Of a DNA stretch of 64,000 nucleotides, positions 55,035-64,000 are shown one piece after another. This stretch comes from CALBTQ01 sp036725605. Its GTDB lineage: Bacteria; Lernaellota; Lernaellaia; Lernaellales; Lernaellaceae. Location: NCBI GenBank assembly GCA_036725605.1, contig DAIMDW010000028.1, positions 1 through 64,000 of the forward strand, read 5' to 3'. Numbering within the stretch: position 1 is the stretch's first letter; each line of letters opens with the position of its first letter. The position numbers and the translations under genes were made by a program. The notes under the pieces are model-generated. The model had not been told where the DNA came from. It saw only the letters and a list, made by a program, of their open reading frames with translations, and made no database searches.

Positions 55035-56714
55035 ATGTTTCGGGGCTTGTCGATTCGTTCACGCATCTTGCTCGGCTCGTTGCTGATCGCCATCACGCCG
55101 TTGCTGGTGATGTACTTCTATCAGGCCAAGATGCTCGAATCGACCGGCTTCCTGATCATCAAGGACGCGGGCGATTACGCGCATCGCAAAACGCGCCTGG
55201 TGGAAAGCACCGTGCGCGCCGACGTGAACGCGGCTCTGCAAAACAACGCGCACATGGCCGGACGTTCGTTCGCTCATTTTCAAGCGTCCAAAAACGGCAA
55301 CACCCTTGCCGCGCTCGACAGCCTGTTGACGATCCTCGATCACGAAGCGAACCAGGTTTACATTTTCGACGAGCAAGGCCGGCTGCTGCATCGCTTGAAC
55401 GACCAACAACTTCCCAAGCAACTTCAGACGTACACGGAAATCACCGCCGCGCTGCACGAAGCCGATTTTCTGGTTGCCGAAGAAACGTTGCAGCCGACCC
55501 AGTTGAAACTGGTGCTCGCCTCCAACGCGCTGGCCGATTTTTCCTGGATGAAAACGGCTCATCATTTCCGCGACGACTTCACCAATGACGTGCGCGCCAA
55601 ACTGAACCAGACCAACTACCTGATGGCGATGTCCGCGACGATCCTGTTGATGCTGCTGGCCCTGGTGGCCTATTTTCTTTCGCAACGACTGGCCGGTTCG
55701 CTGACCAATCCCATTCAGCAATTGATCGAGGCCGTCGACAAATTCGACGGCATTCACCCGGTGAAAATCACCGCCGAACGCCGCGACAAAATCGGCCTGC
55801 TGACCGAAAGCTTCGCCGCGATGACCCAGAAGCTTACGGTGATGCGCCAGGAACTGGCCGTCAAACAGGAATCGCTGGAAAAGGCCGATGTTGAAATGAT
55901 GCAACTCAACCTCAACCTCGAGCACCGCATCGAGGAACGCACCAAAAATCTCAAGGACGCGCTGGGCCGTCTGCGCGAACTGGACAAAAACAAGGACGAC
56001 TTCCTCGGCCTGATCAGCCACGAATTGAAAACCCCGCTGACCAGCATCAGCGCCAGCGCCGAAGGTTTGCTCAGCGAGGATTTGAATCTCTCCGAAGAAG
56101 GCCGGCGACGGTTTTTGGCCATCATTCGCGACGAGGCCGATCGCCTGGGTCGTCTGATCAACGATCTGCTGGACATGACGCGCCTGGAAGCCAACCGCAT
56201 GCCGATCAACAACAAGTCGGTCGACCTGGCCGAGTTGGTCGCGCACGACGCCCACGCCCATCGCGCCGCCATCGAACGCAAAGGGCTGAAACTGGTCGTC
56301 GAGATTTCCGAGGATCCCGCGTTGCACGATGTGTTGCTGGATCCCGACCGCATGACGCAGGTAATGGCCAATCTGATTTCCAACGCGATAAAATTCACCG
56401 AGCGCGGCCGGATCACCATTCGTTTGGAATTGGCGTTGATCGCCAGGAAAAAGTACGTGCGCCTGACCGTCGCCGACACCGGCATCGGCATTCGTCCCGG
56501 AGATGCGCCGAAGGTGTTCGATCGTTTTCAGCAGATCGAACGTTTCGACATGCATCACGAAGGATGGGGCCTGGGCATGCCCATCAGCAAAATGCTCGTT
56601 GAACGCATGGGCGGGGAAATTCGTTTCGCCTCCAAACCGAAACACGGCACGGCCTTCACGGTGACCCTGCCCCTGGCCGGACCGGAGGACGAAGCGGACC
56701 AACCGACGTACTGA
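55035..56714 (+). CDS. Membrane sensor histidine kinase
   Basis: The 559-residue product has an N-terminal membrane helix (about 10-27) and a periplasmic sensor region (about 30-195). A second helix (about 198-216) and a HAMP domain follow. A coiled coil (KQESLEKADVEMMQLNLNLEHR) leads to HisKA with His329 in LISHELKTPLTS. The ATPase domain carries NLISNAIKF, DTGIGIRPGDA and GWGLGMPISK. All catalytic motifs are present. No response regulator gene is adjacent, so it is an orphan kinase here. It lies 9 bases after the hydrolase gene. Confidence 0.93.
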   Translation: MFRGLSIRSRILLGSLLIAITPLLVMYFYQAKMLESTGFLIIKDAGDYAHRKTRLVESTVRADVNAALQNNAHMAGRSFAHFQASKNGNTLAALDSLLTILDHEANQVYIFDEQGRLLHRLNDQQLPKQLQTYTEITAALHEADFLVAEETLQPTQLKLVLASNALADFSWMKTAHHFRDDFTNDVRAKLNQTNYLMAMSATILLMLLALVAYFLSQRLAGSLTNPIQQLIEAVDKFDGIHPVKITAERRDKIGLLTESFAAMTQKLTVMRQELAVKQESLEKADVEMMQLNLNLEHRIEERTKNLKDALGRLRELDKNKDDFLGLISHELKTPLTSISASAEGLLSEDLNLSEEGRRRFLAIIRDEADRLGRLINDLLDMTRLEANRMPINNKSVDLAELVAHDAHAHRAAIERKGLKLVVEISEDPALHDVLLDPDRMTQVMANLISNAIKFTERGRITIRLELALIARKKYVRLTVADTGIGIRPGDAPKVFDRFQQIERFDMHHEGWGLGMPISKMLVERMGGEIRFASKPKHGTAFTVTLPLAGPEDEADQPTY

Positions 56715-56782
56715 TCAAGCGGGCGTTTGACAGACAACGGTCCGGCATGTCAAAAAAAATCGATCGGCAACATGAGGACCAC

Positions 56783-57409
56783 ATGACCAAGTGCTACTAC
56801 CATCCGAAAGAAGACGCGCTCTACGAGTGCTCCATTTGCGGCAAGTCCATTTGCGGCGATTGCATGCGCTTTTTGGACGACGAGCAGGTCGTCTGCCCGG
56901 CGTGCACTCTGGAGAACGCGATCGATCTGGCCGATGACGGCAACAAGGAATACCTGGATCGCGTCCATCAGTTGCACGAGGATGAAAAAAAACACGAAAG
57001 CAAATTCTCCAAGGCACTGAAGCTGATAAACGGATATCTACTGCTGTCCATCGTGCTGTTGCTGGCCGTCAATATGTACATCAGCAATTATTTGGGACGA
57101 GCCGGCGCTCCCGCGACGTTCGATCCGCAAATGTTCAAGCTCCTGGGAGATCCGGTCACCGAGATGTCCTATATCCTCACCAAGATCCTGCGATACGCCA
57201 ACGATCATGACGGGAATTTCCCCGAAAAGCTCGATGACCTTTTCCCCGATTATCTGGAAAAACCGCCCCGCGTCTTGGGCACCGAAGAACAATACTCCTA
57301 TGCGCCGATCAAAGGCGAAGAGGGATTTATTTTCAATTTGCCGCACGCCGACCGCTTCGGCTATCGCAAACTTTACGTAACCGCGGATGGGATCATAAAA
57401 ACCGAATGA
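56783..57409 (+). CDS. B-box-type zinc-finger membrane protein with pseudopilin-like domain
   Basis: The 208-residue product opens with a Cys/His cluster (Cys4, His7, Cys16, Cys19, Cys24, Cys27, Cys38, Cys41), the spacing of a B-box zinc finger. A coiled segment and one membrane helix (about 95-112) follow. The external domain has LRYANDHDGNFPEKLDDLFP, like the soluble part of type II secretion pseudopilins. ATG 56783 has GAGGA at a good distance; ATG 56747 lacks one. It overlaps the following prepilin gene by four bases. The arrangement of a cytosolic finger and an outside pseudopilin-like domain is unusual; function unknown. Confidence 0.75.
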   Translation: MTKCYYHPKEDALYECSICGKSICGDCMRFLDDEQVVCPACTLENAIDLADDGNKEYLDRVHQLHEDEKKHESKFSKALKLINGYLLLSIVLLLAVNMYISNYLGRAGAPATFDPQMFKLLGDPVTEMSYILTKILRYANDHDGNFPEKLDDLFPDYLEKPPRVLGTEEQYSYAPIKGEEGFIFNLPHADRFGYRKLYVTADGIIKTE

Positions 57410-57840
57410 AAAAGCGCAACGGCTTTACCATCGTCGACATTCTCTTCTGGCTGATCATCTTGATCCTGATCGGTCAGGCGGCGGCGCGTATCGATGACGT
57501 GTATCAGACGCACTATCGTTTTTTATGTTACGAAAATCACACCGCGCTCGATAAGTTGCTGTGGAACGTCTGTTCGGAACAACAACGCGAAGTTTGGGAC
57601 GTTCTCTCCGCCTATCCCGTCTTGTATCCGGACGGTCGCCCCGCTCAATTGGTGGTGATCTTCAAACCGCGCGTGGACGAATACGAACGTCAAATCGTCA
57701 TCGAGCCGTTGCATCGTTGGGGACCGATCGAATCGCCGGTATGTCCCCTGGATCACCGCACGCCGGCGACGTCTTCGATCAATTACATGTTTTACGGCGG
57801 CAAGTGGCACTGCATGTACAACAAATACCATTCCGAGTAA
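57406..57840 (+). CDS. Prepilin-like protein with Asp at position 5
   Basis: The 144-residue product starts MKKRNG/FTIVDILFWLIILIL, matching a prepilin leader and hydrophobic helix. Mature residue 5 is Asp instead of the near-universal Glu. A small domain of about 110 residues with three scattered Cys follows. It is translationally coupled to the zinc-finger gene before it. It could be a secretion-related pseudopilin or a membrane protein that only resembles one. Confidence 0.75.
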   Translation: MKKRNGFTIVDILFWLIILILIGQAAARIDDVYQTHYRFLCYENHTALDKLLWNVCSEQQREVWDVLSAYPVLYPDGRPAQLVVIFKPRVDEYERQIVIEPLHRWGPIESPVCPLDHRTPATSSINYMFYGGKWHCMYNKYHSE

Positions 57841-57970
57841 CGCCGGCGCTTCACGTCAAAGCCAAACTCCGCCGTTTCTCCTCCCATGATGTTATGTCGT
57901 CTGTCAAAATATTTTTTTATTCACTTGATGGAGAATTTATTCATTAACGAGGAAAGAATTAAGGTATCGC

Positions 57971-57999
57971 TTGACATATCTAAGCTAAACCAATTATAA
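57971..57999 (+). promoter_or_regulatory. Promoter of grpE-dnaK
   Basis: TTGACA at 57971-57976 and TTATAA at 57994-57999 are separated by 17 bases, a near-consensus vegetative promoter, 90 bases before the grpE start. No CIRCE-like inverted repeat and no sigma-32-type element is seen. Confidence 0.7.
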
Positions 58000-58088
58000 A
58001 AATACGATTCCCGGGGAGGGTCTATCGGTGTATCTTTCCGTGCGTATTTCGGAAGGGTAACGATTTTCATTAAGGAGTATACAGTTCC

Positions 58089-59027
58089 GTGAGCCCAGAC
58101 GATAAAAAAGGAAATGGAATCGTTGCCGATATCCCCGAATCGGTTTTTGAGGAAGCCCTTAAAGCCGTCGAAAACATTCAAGCCCAGGCCCAACAAAAGC
58201 GAAAACAACCTCAGGCCAAACCGGTCGAGAAAACCACCGACATCGAGATCGTCGAAGAAGATTCAGAAATTATCGATCTTATGGAAATACTCGACGATGG
58301 AGAAGCAGAAAAAAAGCCGGTCGCCAAGAAGCCGGAAAAAGCGGAAAGCATCGACAACGATCTGGCTGTTTTATCCAAATTGCTTGAAGACGAATACAAC
58401 CTGGAAAAGGAAGCCGATTTCTTTAAAAACGTCCTGTTTGACAGTATGCAGGAATCGGCGGACAAAAAAATCGACGAAAGCCTTCTCAAAGAAAAAGAGG
58501 GCCAGATCCAGGAAATGGCCGAACGGCTCACCAATCTGCGCACAGAATTCGAGAAATTCCGCCAGCGCCTGACCAAAGAAGCCGAGCAAGCCAAACGCTT
58601 CAGCAACGAGTCATTGATATTGCAACTTTTGCCGATTTTGGATAATTTAGAGCGTGCCATCGAACATGCTGAACATTCCGAAGATAAAAACGCCATGATT
58701 CAGGGTGTTCGCTTGATCCACAAGCAATTGTTGGATACGTTTGTCAACGTCGGCGTGAAAGCACTGGAGGCCAAGGGAAAGCAGTTCGATCCTGCATACC
58801 ACGAAGCAATGGTTATGTTGGATACACAGGAAGTGCCTCCCAATGTGGTCATCAGTGAGTATCAAAGAGGCTATCTGTTGTTTGATCGTTTGCTGCGCCC
58901 TTCGAAAGTTGTGGTCAGCAAAAATCCGAACGGTGTTCCCGGATCGGAAGGCGAGCTCAAGCAAGCTGGGGGTGACGATTCTGCAACGACGGATCCAAGC
59001 GGGGAACCTTCGAAGCAGGATGGCTGA
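58089..59027 (+). CDS. grpE: GrpE nucleotide exchange factor with long acidic N-terminus
   Basis: GrpE releases ADP from DnaK. The 312-residue protein is longer than usual (about 180-210). Residues about 1-130 are an acidic, low-complexity extension. Then comes the long dimer coiled coil (EGQIQEMAERLTNLRTEFEKF), RFSNESLILQLLPILDNLERA and the C-terminal beta domain (GKQFDPAYHEAM, GYLLFDRLLRPSKVVVS). Start is GTG at 58089, with AAGGAG rather far upstream. It lies 57 bases before dnaK. Confidence 0.94.
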   Translation: MSPDDKKGNGIVADIPESVFEEALKAVENIQAQAQQKRKQPQAKPVEKTTDIEIVEEDSEIIDLMEILDDGEAEKKPVAKKPEKAESIDNDLAVLSKLLEDEYNLEKEADFFKNVLFDSMQESADKKIDESLLKEKEGQIQEMAERLTNLRTEFEKFRQRLTKEAEQAKRFSNESLILQLLPILDNLERAIEHAEHSEDKNAMIQGVRLIHKQLLDTFVNVGVKALEAKGKQFDPAYHEAMVMLDTQEVPPNVVISEYQRGYLLFDRLLRPSKVVVSKNPNGVPGSEGELKQAGGDDSATTDPSGEPSKQDG

Positions 59028-59084
59028 TATTCGATAGGGGAAAGTAAACCTGGAGGGCTCGTCCCTTTGGGAGGAGGAGAAACT

Positions 59085-60968
<1,884 letters not shown>

Positions 60969-60989
60969 TCCTCATTATTCCGTACCGGC

Positions 60990-61023
60990 AAGGGGTGCGA
61001 CCTTCAAGGACGTGCCCCTTTTT
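60990..61023 (+). terminator. Terminator-like hairpin after dnaK
   Basis: AAGGGG pairs with CCCCTT around an inner CCTT/AAGG stem, followed by TTTTT at 61019-61023. It would separate dnaK from the downstream dnaJ-like gene, perhaps only partly. Confidence 0.7.
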
Positions 61024-61038
61024 GATATCTAAGAAGCG

Positions 61039-62148
61039 ATGCAGGACCATTACAAAACACTGGGCGTAAGTCCGCGCGATGATTTCGAGGCCATTCGCCG
61101 CACCTACCGGCGGCTCGTGCGTGAACTGCATCCGGATTTCAGCGACGATCCGTCCGCGAACGCGCGCTTCCTCAAAGTCGCCGAGGCCTATCGCACTCTC
61201 GCCGACGAAAAGGCCCGCCGCCGCTACGACGCCGAACGCCTGCTGCGCCTGCTCGTCCCTTCGCAGCGCCTACGCGAGCTGGTCGACGACCCGCAACTGC
61301 GTCACAAGGTCGCCGCGAAAATCGCCCACGGCCTGCATCATTTGACATCCTACGCCGCGCCGCCCAAGGGCATCGCCGGGCGCAACGTCGAACTGACCAG
61401 GGAAATATCCTTTGCCGAAAGCTATACCGGCGCCCGCGCACCGCTGACCTATCGTCGCCGCGAACGCTGCCGGGATTGCCACGGCACCGGTTGCGCCACG
61501 ACCGCTCCCTGCCCCGTCTGCGAAGGGCGCGGGCGAATCCTCATCGGCGGACCGTTGGGCATCGCCAAGCGCTGCCCGCGCTGCGGCGGCTATGGTCTGC
61601 GCGGCGAAGGCGCCTGCACAACCTGTCAGGGACAGGGGATGGTCGAGCGCGAAGCGTCCGTTAAAGTCAAAGTGCCCGCCGGCGTGGCGCACCTGGGCCG
61701 TCTGCGCATCAAGAGCCGTGGCGACCACGGACGCCTGGGCGGCGTCGACGGCGATCTGGTGGTCGAAATCCGCGTGGCCGGCTCGCTCAATTTTTCCCGC
61801 AACGGCCGCGACCTGCTGACCGACATCACCATCGGCGCCGGCACGGCCGTGTTGGGCGGAGCGGTGGACATTCCCCTGCCCAACGGCCAAACCATCGAAG
61901 CAATTCTGCCCGGCGGCTTGTACGGCGGTCGTCGAATACGCCTGGCCGGCAGGGGCTTTGCCCACCCCGACCAGGAACGACGGGGCGATATGTTTTTGAC
62001 CGTCGAGGTCGCCCCGCCCGACCTGCTGCCCGACGCGCAGCGCGTAAAGGTCGAAGAATGGTTGCGTGAAGCGCAACGCACCGGCGGTCGTGTGCATCCG
62101 CAGTTGGATCGCGAAGTACGCCGCATTTTCGGGAGTGACGAACCATGA
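61039..62148 (+). CDS. DnaJ-like co-chaperone lacking the Gly/Phe-rich linker
   Basis: The 369-residue protein has a J-domain (1-65) with the essential HPD in RELHPDFSDD. It has four CxxCxGxG zinc motifs in order (CRDCHGTG, CPVCEGRG, CPRCGGYG, CTTCQGQG) and the C-terminal substrate domains (VKVKVPAGVAHLGRLRI). The linker between J and zinc domains lacks the Gly/Phe-rich stretch of DnaJ. About 60 residues of charged sequence (RLRELVDDPQLRHKVAAKIA) take its place. Start ATG 61039; a weak ribosome binding site. It follows dnaK and probably serves as its J-partner. Confidence 0.9.
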   Translation: MQDHYKTLGVSPRDDFEAIRRTYRRLVRELHPDFSDDPSANARFLKVAEAYRTLADEKARRRYDAERLLRLLVPSQRLRELVDDPQLRHKVAAKIAHGLHHLTSYAAPPKGIAGRNVELTREISFAESYTGARAPLTYRRRERCRDCHGTGCATTAPCPVCEGRGRILIGGPLGIAKRCPRCGGYGLRGEGACTTCQGQGMVEREASVKVKVPAGVAHLGRLRIKSRGDHGRLGGVDGDLVVEIRVAGSLNFSRNGRDLLTDITIGAGTAVLGGAVDIPLPNGQTIEAILPGGLYGGRRIRLAGRGFAHPDQERRGDMFLTVEVAPPDLLPDAQRVKVEEWLREAQRTGGRVHPQLDREVRRIFGSDEP

Positions 62149-64000
62149 AACATCGTCTGGTCCTTGTCAGCGCCTTGTTGATCGCCATCTTGTTTGCCGG
62201 TTGTGCCGTGCGCACGGCTTCCTCGCCGCCGTTGACCGGTGACGATTCGCCGGAGTACGTGCAGGCGTTGTTCGAAAAAGGTGAAGCCAACTATCGCAAC
62301 AACCTGAAAAACAAGGCGCTCGAATACTACTTCCTCATCGTCGAACGCTATCCGCAGAGCAAACAAGCGGCCCCTTCGTATTACAAAATCGGCCGCATCC
62401 ACATGGACAAAAACGATTACGAAAAGGCGATCCACTACTTCAAGCTGCTGGTCAGCCAGCACCCGGAAACGCCTTACGCCCTTGAAGCGCACTACCAAAT
62501 GGGCGTGTGCTATTACAAACAGCGCAAGTACGACCTGACCTTGCAGACCCTCGGTTACTACACCAACGTGCGCGACGCCAAACGCCTGCCCAAGGCGCGC
62601 CGGCTGATGGGCGACGCCTATTTCAAAACCGAAAAGTACGGCGACGCCCTGCTCGCTTACGCCGCGGTGAGCGCCTCGTTGGATCGTCCCGAGCAGGTCG
62701 AACTGCTCAAGCAGACGCGCATTCTGGTCGAAAAACATCTGTCGACCGGCGAACTGCTCACCTTGATTCCGCGCATGGCCGACGGTCCGGTTGCCGACTT
62801 CACGCGCTATCGCGTCGGTCAGGAGTTGATGACGCAGGGCAAGCGCGCCGACGCCTCCAAGGTGCTGCGCGACATCAACTTCTCCAAGCGCAAGTACAAG
62901 TTTTACGACAAGGCCGCCAAGCTGTTGGAGATGGCCGAATCGCCCGGCGTCGCGCCCAGCGCCGGCATCCCCACCGGACGCGATGAAATCGTCATGCCCG
63001 CCGCCCCGGAGCGCTCGGAAGCCAAACACAGCATCGGCGTGCTGCTGCCGCTCAGCGGCAAGCGCGCGGTCTTCGGCCGCGAAGTGTTGCACGGCATCAT
63101 GCAGGGCGTCGAGTTGTTCGGCGCGCGTCACGGCGCCCCGTTCAAGGTCGTGTTGTACGACACCCAGGGCAATCCGGAGGAAGCGGTCAAGGGCGTCGAG
63201 GAACTGTCCAACGATCCCAACGTGATGGCGATCATCGGACCGCTGCTGGGCAACTGCGCGCCGGCGGCGGCCGAAGCGGCCGAGCGGCGCCGCATTCCGT
63301 TGATCACGCTGACCACGCGCGAAAAAATCGCCGACGGCGGCCGGTGGGCGTTCCGCAATTTCCTCACCGCTTCGCTGCAGGTGAAGGCGTTGATCAACTA
63401 CGCGACGCAATACCAGGGCGCGTTCCGCTTCGCGGTGCTCTACCCCGACAATCACCAGGGCAAGCTGTACCGCGATCTGTTCGCCGCCAACCTTGATCCG
63501 AACCGCAATCGCCTGGTCGCGTCCGTCGCCTACGGAACCGACGAAACCGACTTCCGCAACGCGATTCGCCAACTGACCGCCGCCGGGCAATTCGACGCCC
63601 TGTTCATTCCCGACAATCACCGCCGCGTGGCGTTGATCGCGCCGCAGTTGGTGTACTACGGCGTCAAGGACGTCGCCCTGCTGGGCACCAACGCCTGGAA
63701 CCACGACGAGCTGGCGCGCAACGCCGGCAGCTACCTGAGCAAAGCGGTGATCGTCGACGGCTTCTTCGCGCGCGCGGCGAATCCGGAAGTCACCGAATTC
63801 GTCGAAGGCTACCGGCGCACCTTCAACGACAATCCGACGTTCCTGTCCGCCGTCGGCTACGACACCGCGCGCATGCTCGCGTACATCCTCAATCGCGCGC
63901 CGGACATGAACAGCCGCGAAGTGATGCGCCGCGAGTTGCTGGGTTTACAGGATTTCCCCGGCGCGACCGGCGAACTGACGATGGGCGAAAATCGCGAAAC
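62145..64000 (+). CDS. LppC/LpoA-like lipoprotein (penicillin-binding protein activator), partial
   Basis: The gene overlaps the dnaJ-like stop (ATGA) and runs off the window; the stop is not visible. The visible 618 codons start with a lipoprotein signal (LLIAILFAGC). TPR-like helices (about 35-270, YYKIGRIHMDKNDYEKAIHYF) follow, then a periplasmic binding-protein domain (from about 295, SIGVLLPLSGKRAVFGREVL). This is the architecture of LpoA/LppC, an outer-membrane lipoprotein that activates class A penicillin-binding proteins. A generic amino-acid receptor protein fused to TPR is the alternative. Confidence 0.88.
   Translation, partial: MKHRLVLVSALLIAILFAGCAVRTASSPPLTGDDSPEYVQALFEKGEANYRNNLKNKALEYYFLIVERYPQSKQAAPSYYKIGRIHMDKNDYEKAIHYFKLLVSQHPETPYALEAHYQMGVCYYKQRKYDLTLQTLGYYTNVRDAKRLPKARRLMGDAYFKTEKYGDALLAYAAVSASLDRPEQVELLKQTRILVEKHLSTGELLTLIPRMADGPVADFTRYRVGQELMTQGKRADASKVLRDINFSKRKYKFYDKAAKLLEMAESPGVAPSAGIPTGRDEIVMPAAPERSEAKHSIGVLLPLSGKRAVFGREVLHGIMQGVELFGARHGAPFKVVLYDTQGNPEEAVKGVEELSNDPNVMAIIGPLLGNCAPAAAEAAERRRIPLITLTTREKIADGGRWAFRNFLTASLQVKALINYATQYQGAFRFAVLYPDNHQGKLYRDLFAANLDPNRNRLVASVAYGTDETDFRNAIRQLTAAGQFDALFIPDNHRRVALIAPQLVYYGVKDVALLGTNAWNHDELARNAGSYLSKAVIVDGFFARAANPEVTEFVEGYRRTFNDNPTFLSAVGYDTARMLAYILNRAPDMNSREVMRRELLGLQDFPGATGELTMGENRE

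Overview
The window reads as a chromosomal segment of a Gram-negative, GC-rich bacterium. Evidence includes lipoprotein signal peptides, type IV pilin-like minor prepilins, a Tat substrate, an NtrY/NtrX two-component pair and a LppC/LpoA-like lipoprotein. Two exported proteins carry long aspartate runs. From memory, such runs are common in uncultured deltaproteobacteria-like lineages such as Lernaellota and Myxococcota relatives. That placement is inference; no rRNA gene is present to settle it.

Layout. (1) 1-471 is AT-rich and has no gene. (2) 472-6332, minus strand, is an SOS mutagenesis operon lexA-imuA-imuB-dnaE2 with translationally coupled overlaps. A perfect dyad in the lexA promoter spacer is the likely LexA operator. 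(3) 6440-10879 is an accessory stretch: a tyrosine-recombinase relic, two paralogous small ribbon-helix-helix-like proteins, an Asp-rich lipoprotein, a helical-repeat protein and a HIRAN-domain protein. (4) 10852-21191 is a complete type I-C CRISPR-Cas locus. It comprises a WYL regulator, a 22-repeat array and cas2, cas1, cas4, cas7, cas8c (with an internal cas11c), cas5c and cas3, all on the minus strand with the leader next to cas2. (5) 21489-22207 holds a large serine recombinase relic that runs into tRNA-Asp. (6) 22381-29584 carries a Ser/Thr kinase, a double-FHA protein and a secreted C25 (gingipain-like) peptidase with PKD domains. (7) 29801-35389 is a minor-pilin operon fimT-pilV-pilW-pilX behind a predicted sigma-54 promoter; its PilW-like protein is a giant with fibronectin III domains. 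(8) 35644-43663 is a seven-gene minus-strand operon: three alkaline-phosphatase-superfamily enzymes, a small RHH-like protein, a membrane protein, a PHP phosphoesterase and queC. (9) 43861-57840 is largely plus strand: DUF4390-ntrY, ntrX-ispG-proS-pyrF, a glutamine amidotransferase, a SpoU-type RNA methyltransferase, a metal-dependent hydrolase, a histidine kinase, a zinc-finger membrane protein and a prepilin-like protein. One minus-strand sensor-like gene splits ntrY from ntrX. (10) 58089-64000 carries grpE, dnaK, a dnaJ-like gene and the start of an LppC/LpoA-like lipoprotein gene cut by the window end.

How they fit together. The accessory third (about 6.4-22.2 kb) is bounded by two recombinase relics, each followed by a minus-strand terminator hairpin. 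This suggests past integrations that brought in or reshaped the CRISPR and HIRAN/WYL genes. The CRISPR array records a notable event: two spacers identical except at seed positions 3 and 5, which looks like re-acquisition against an escape variant. The rest is core housekeeping plus surface and secretion genes. The sigma-54 promoter of the pilin operon and the NtrX-type activator show that sigma-54 control operates in this genome.

Starts were chosen from ribosome binding sites and ATGA-type overlaps; several differ from the longest open frame.
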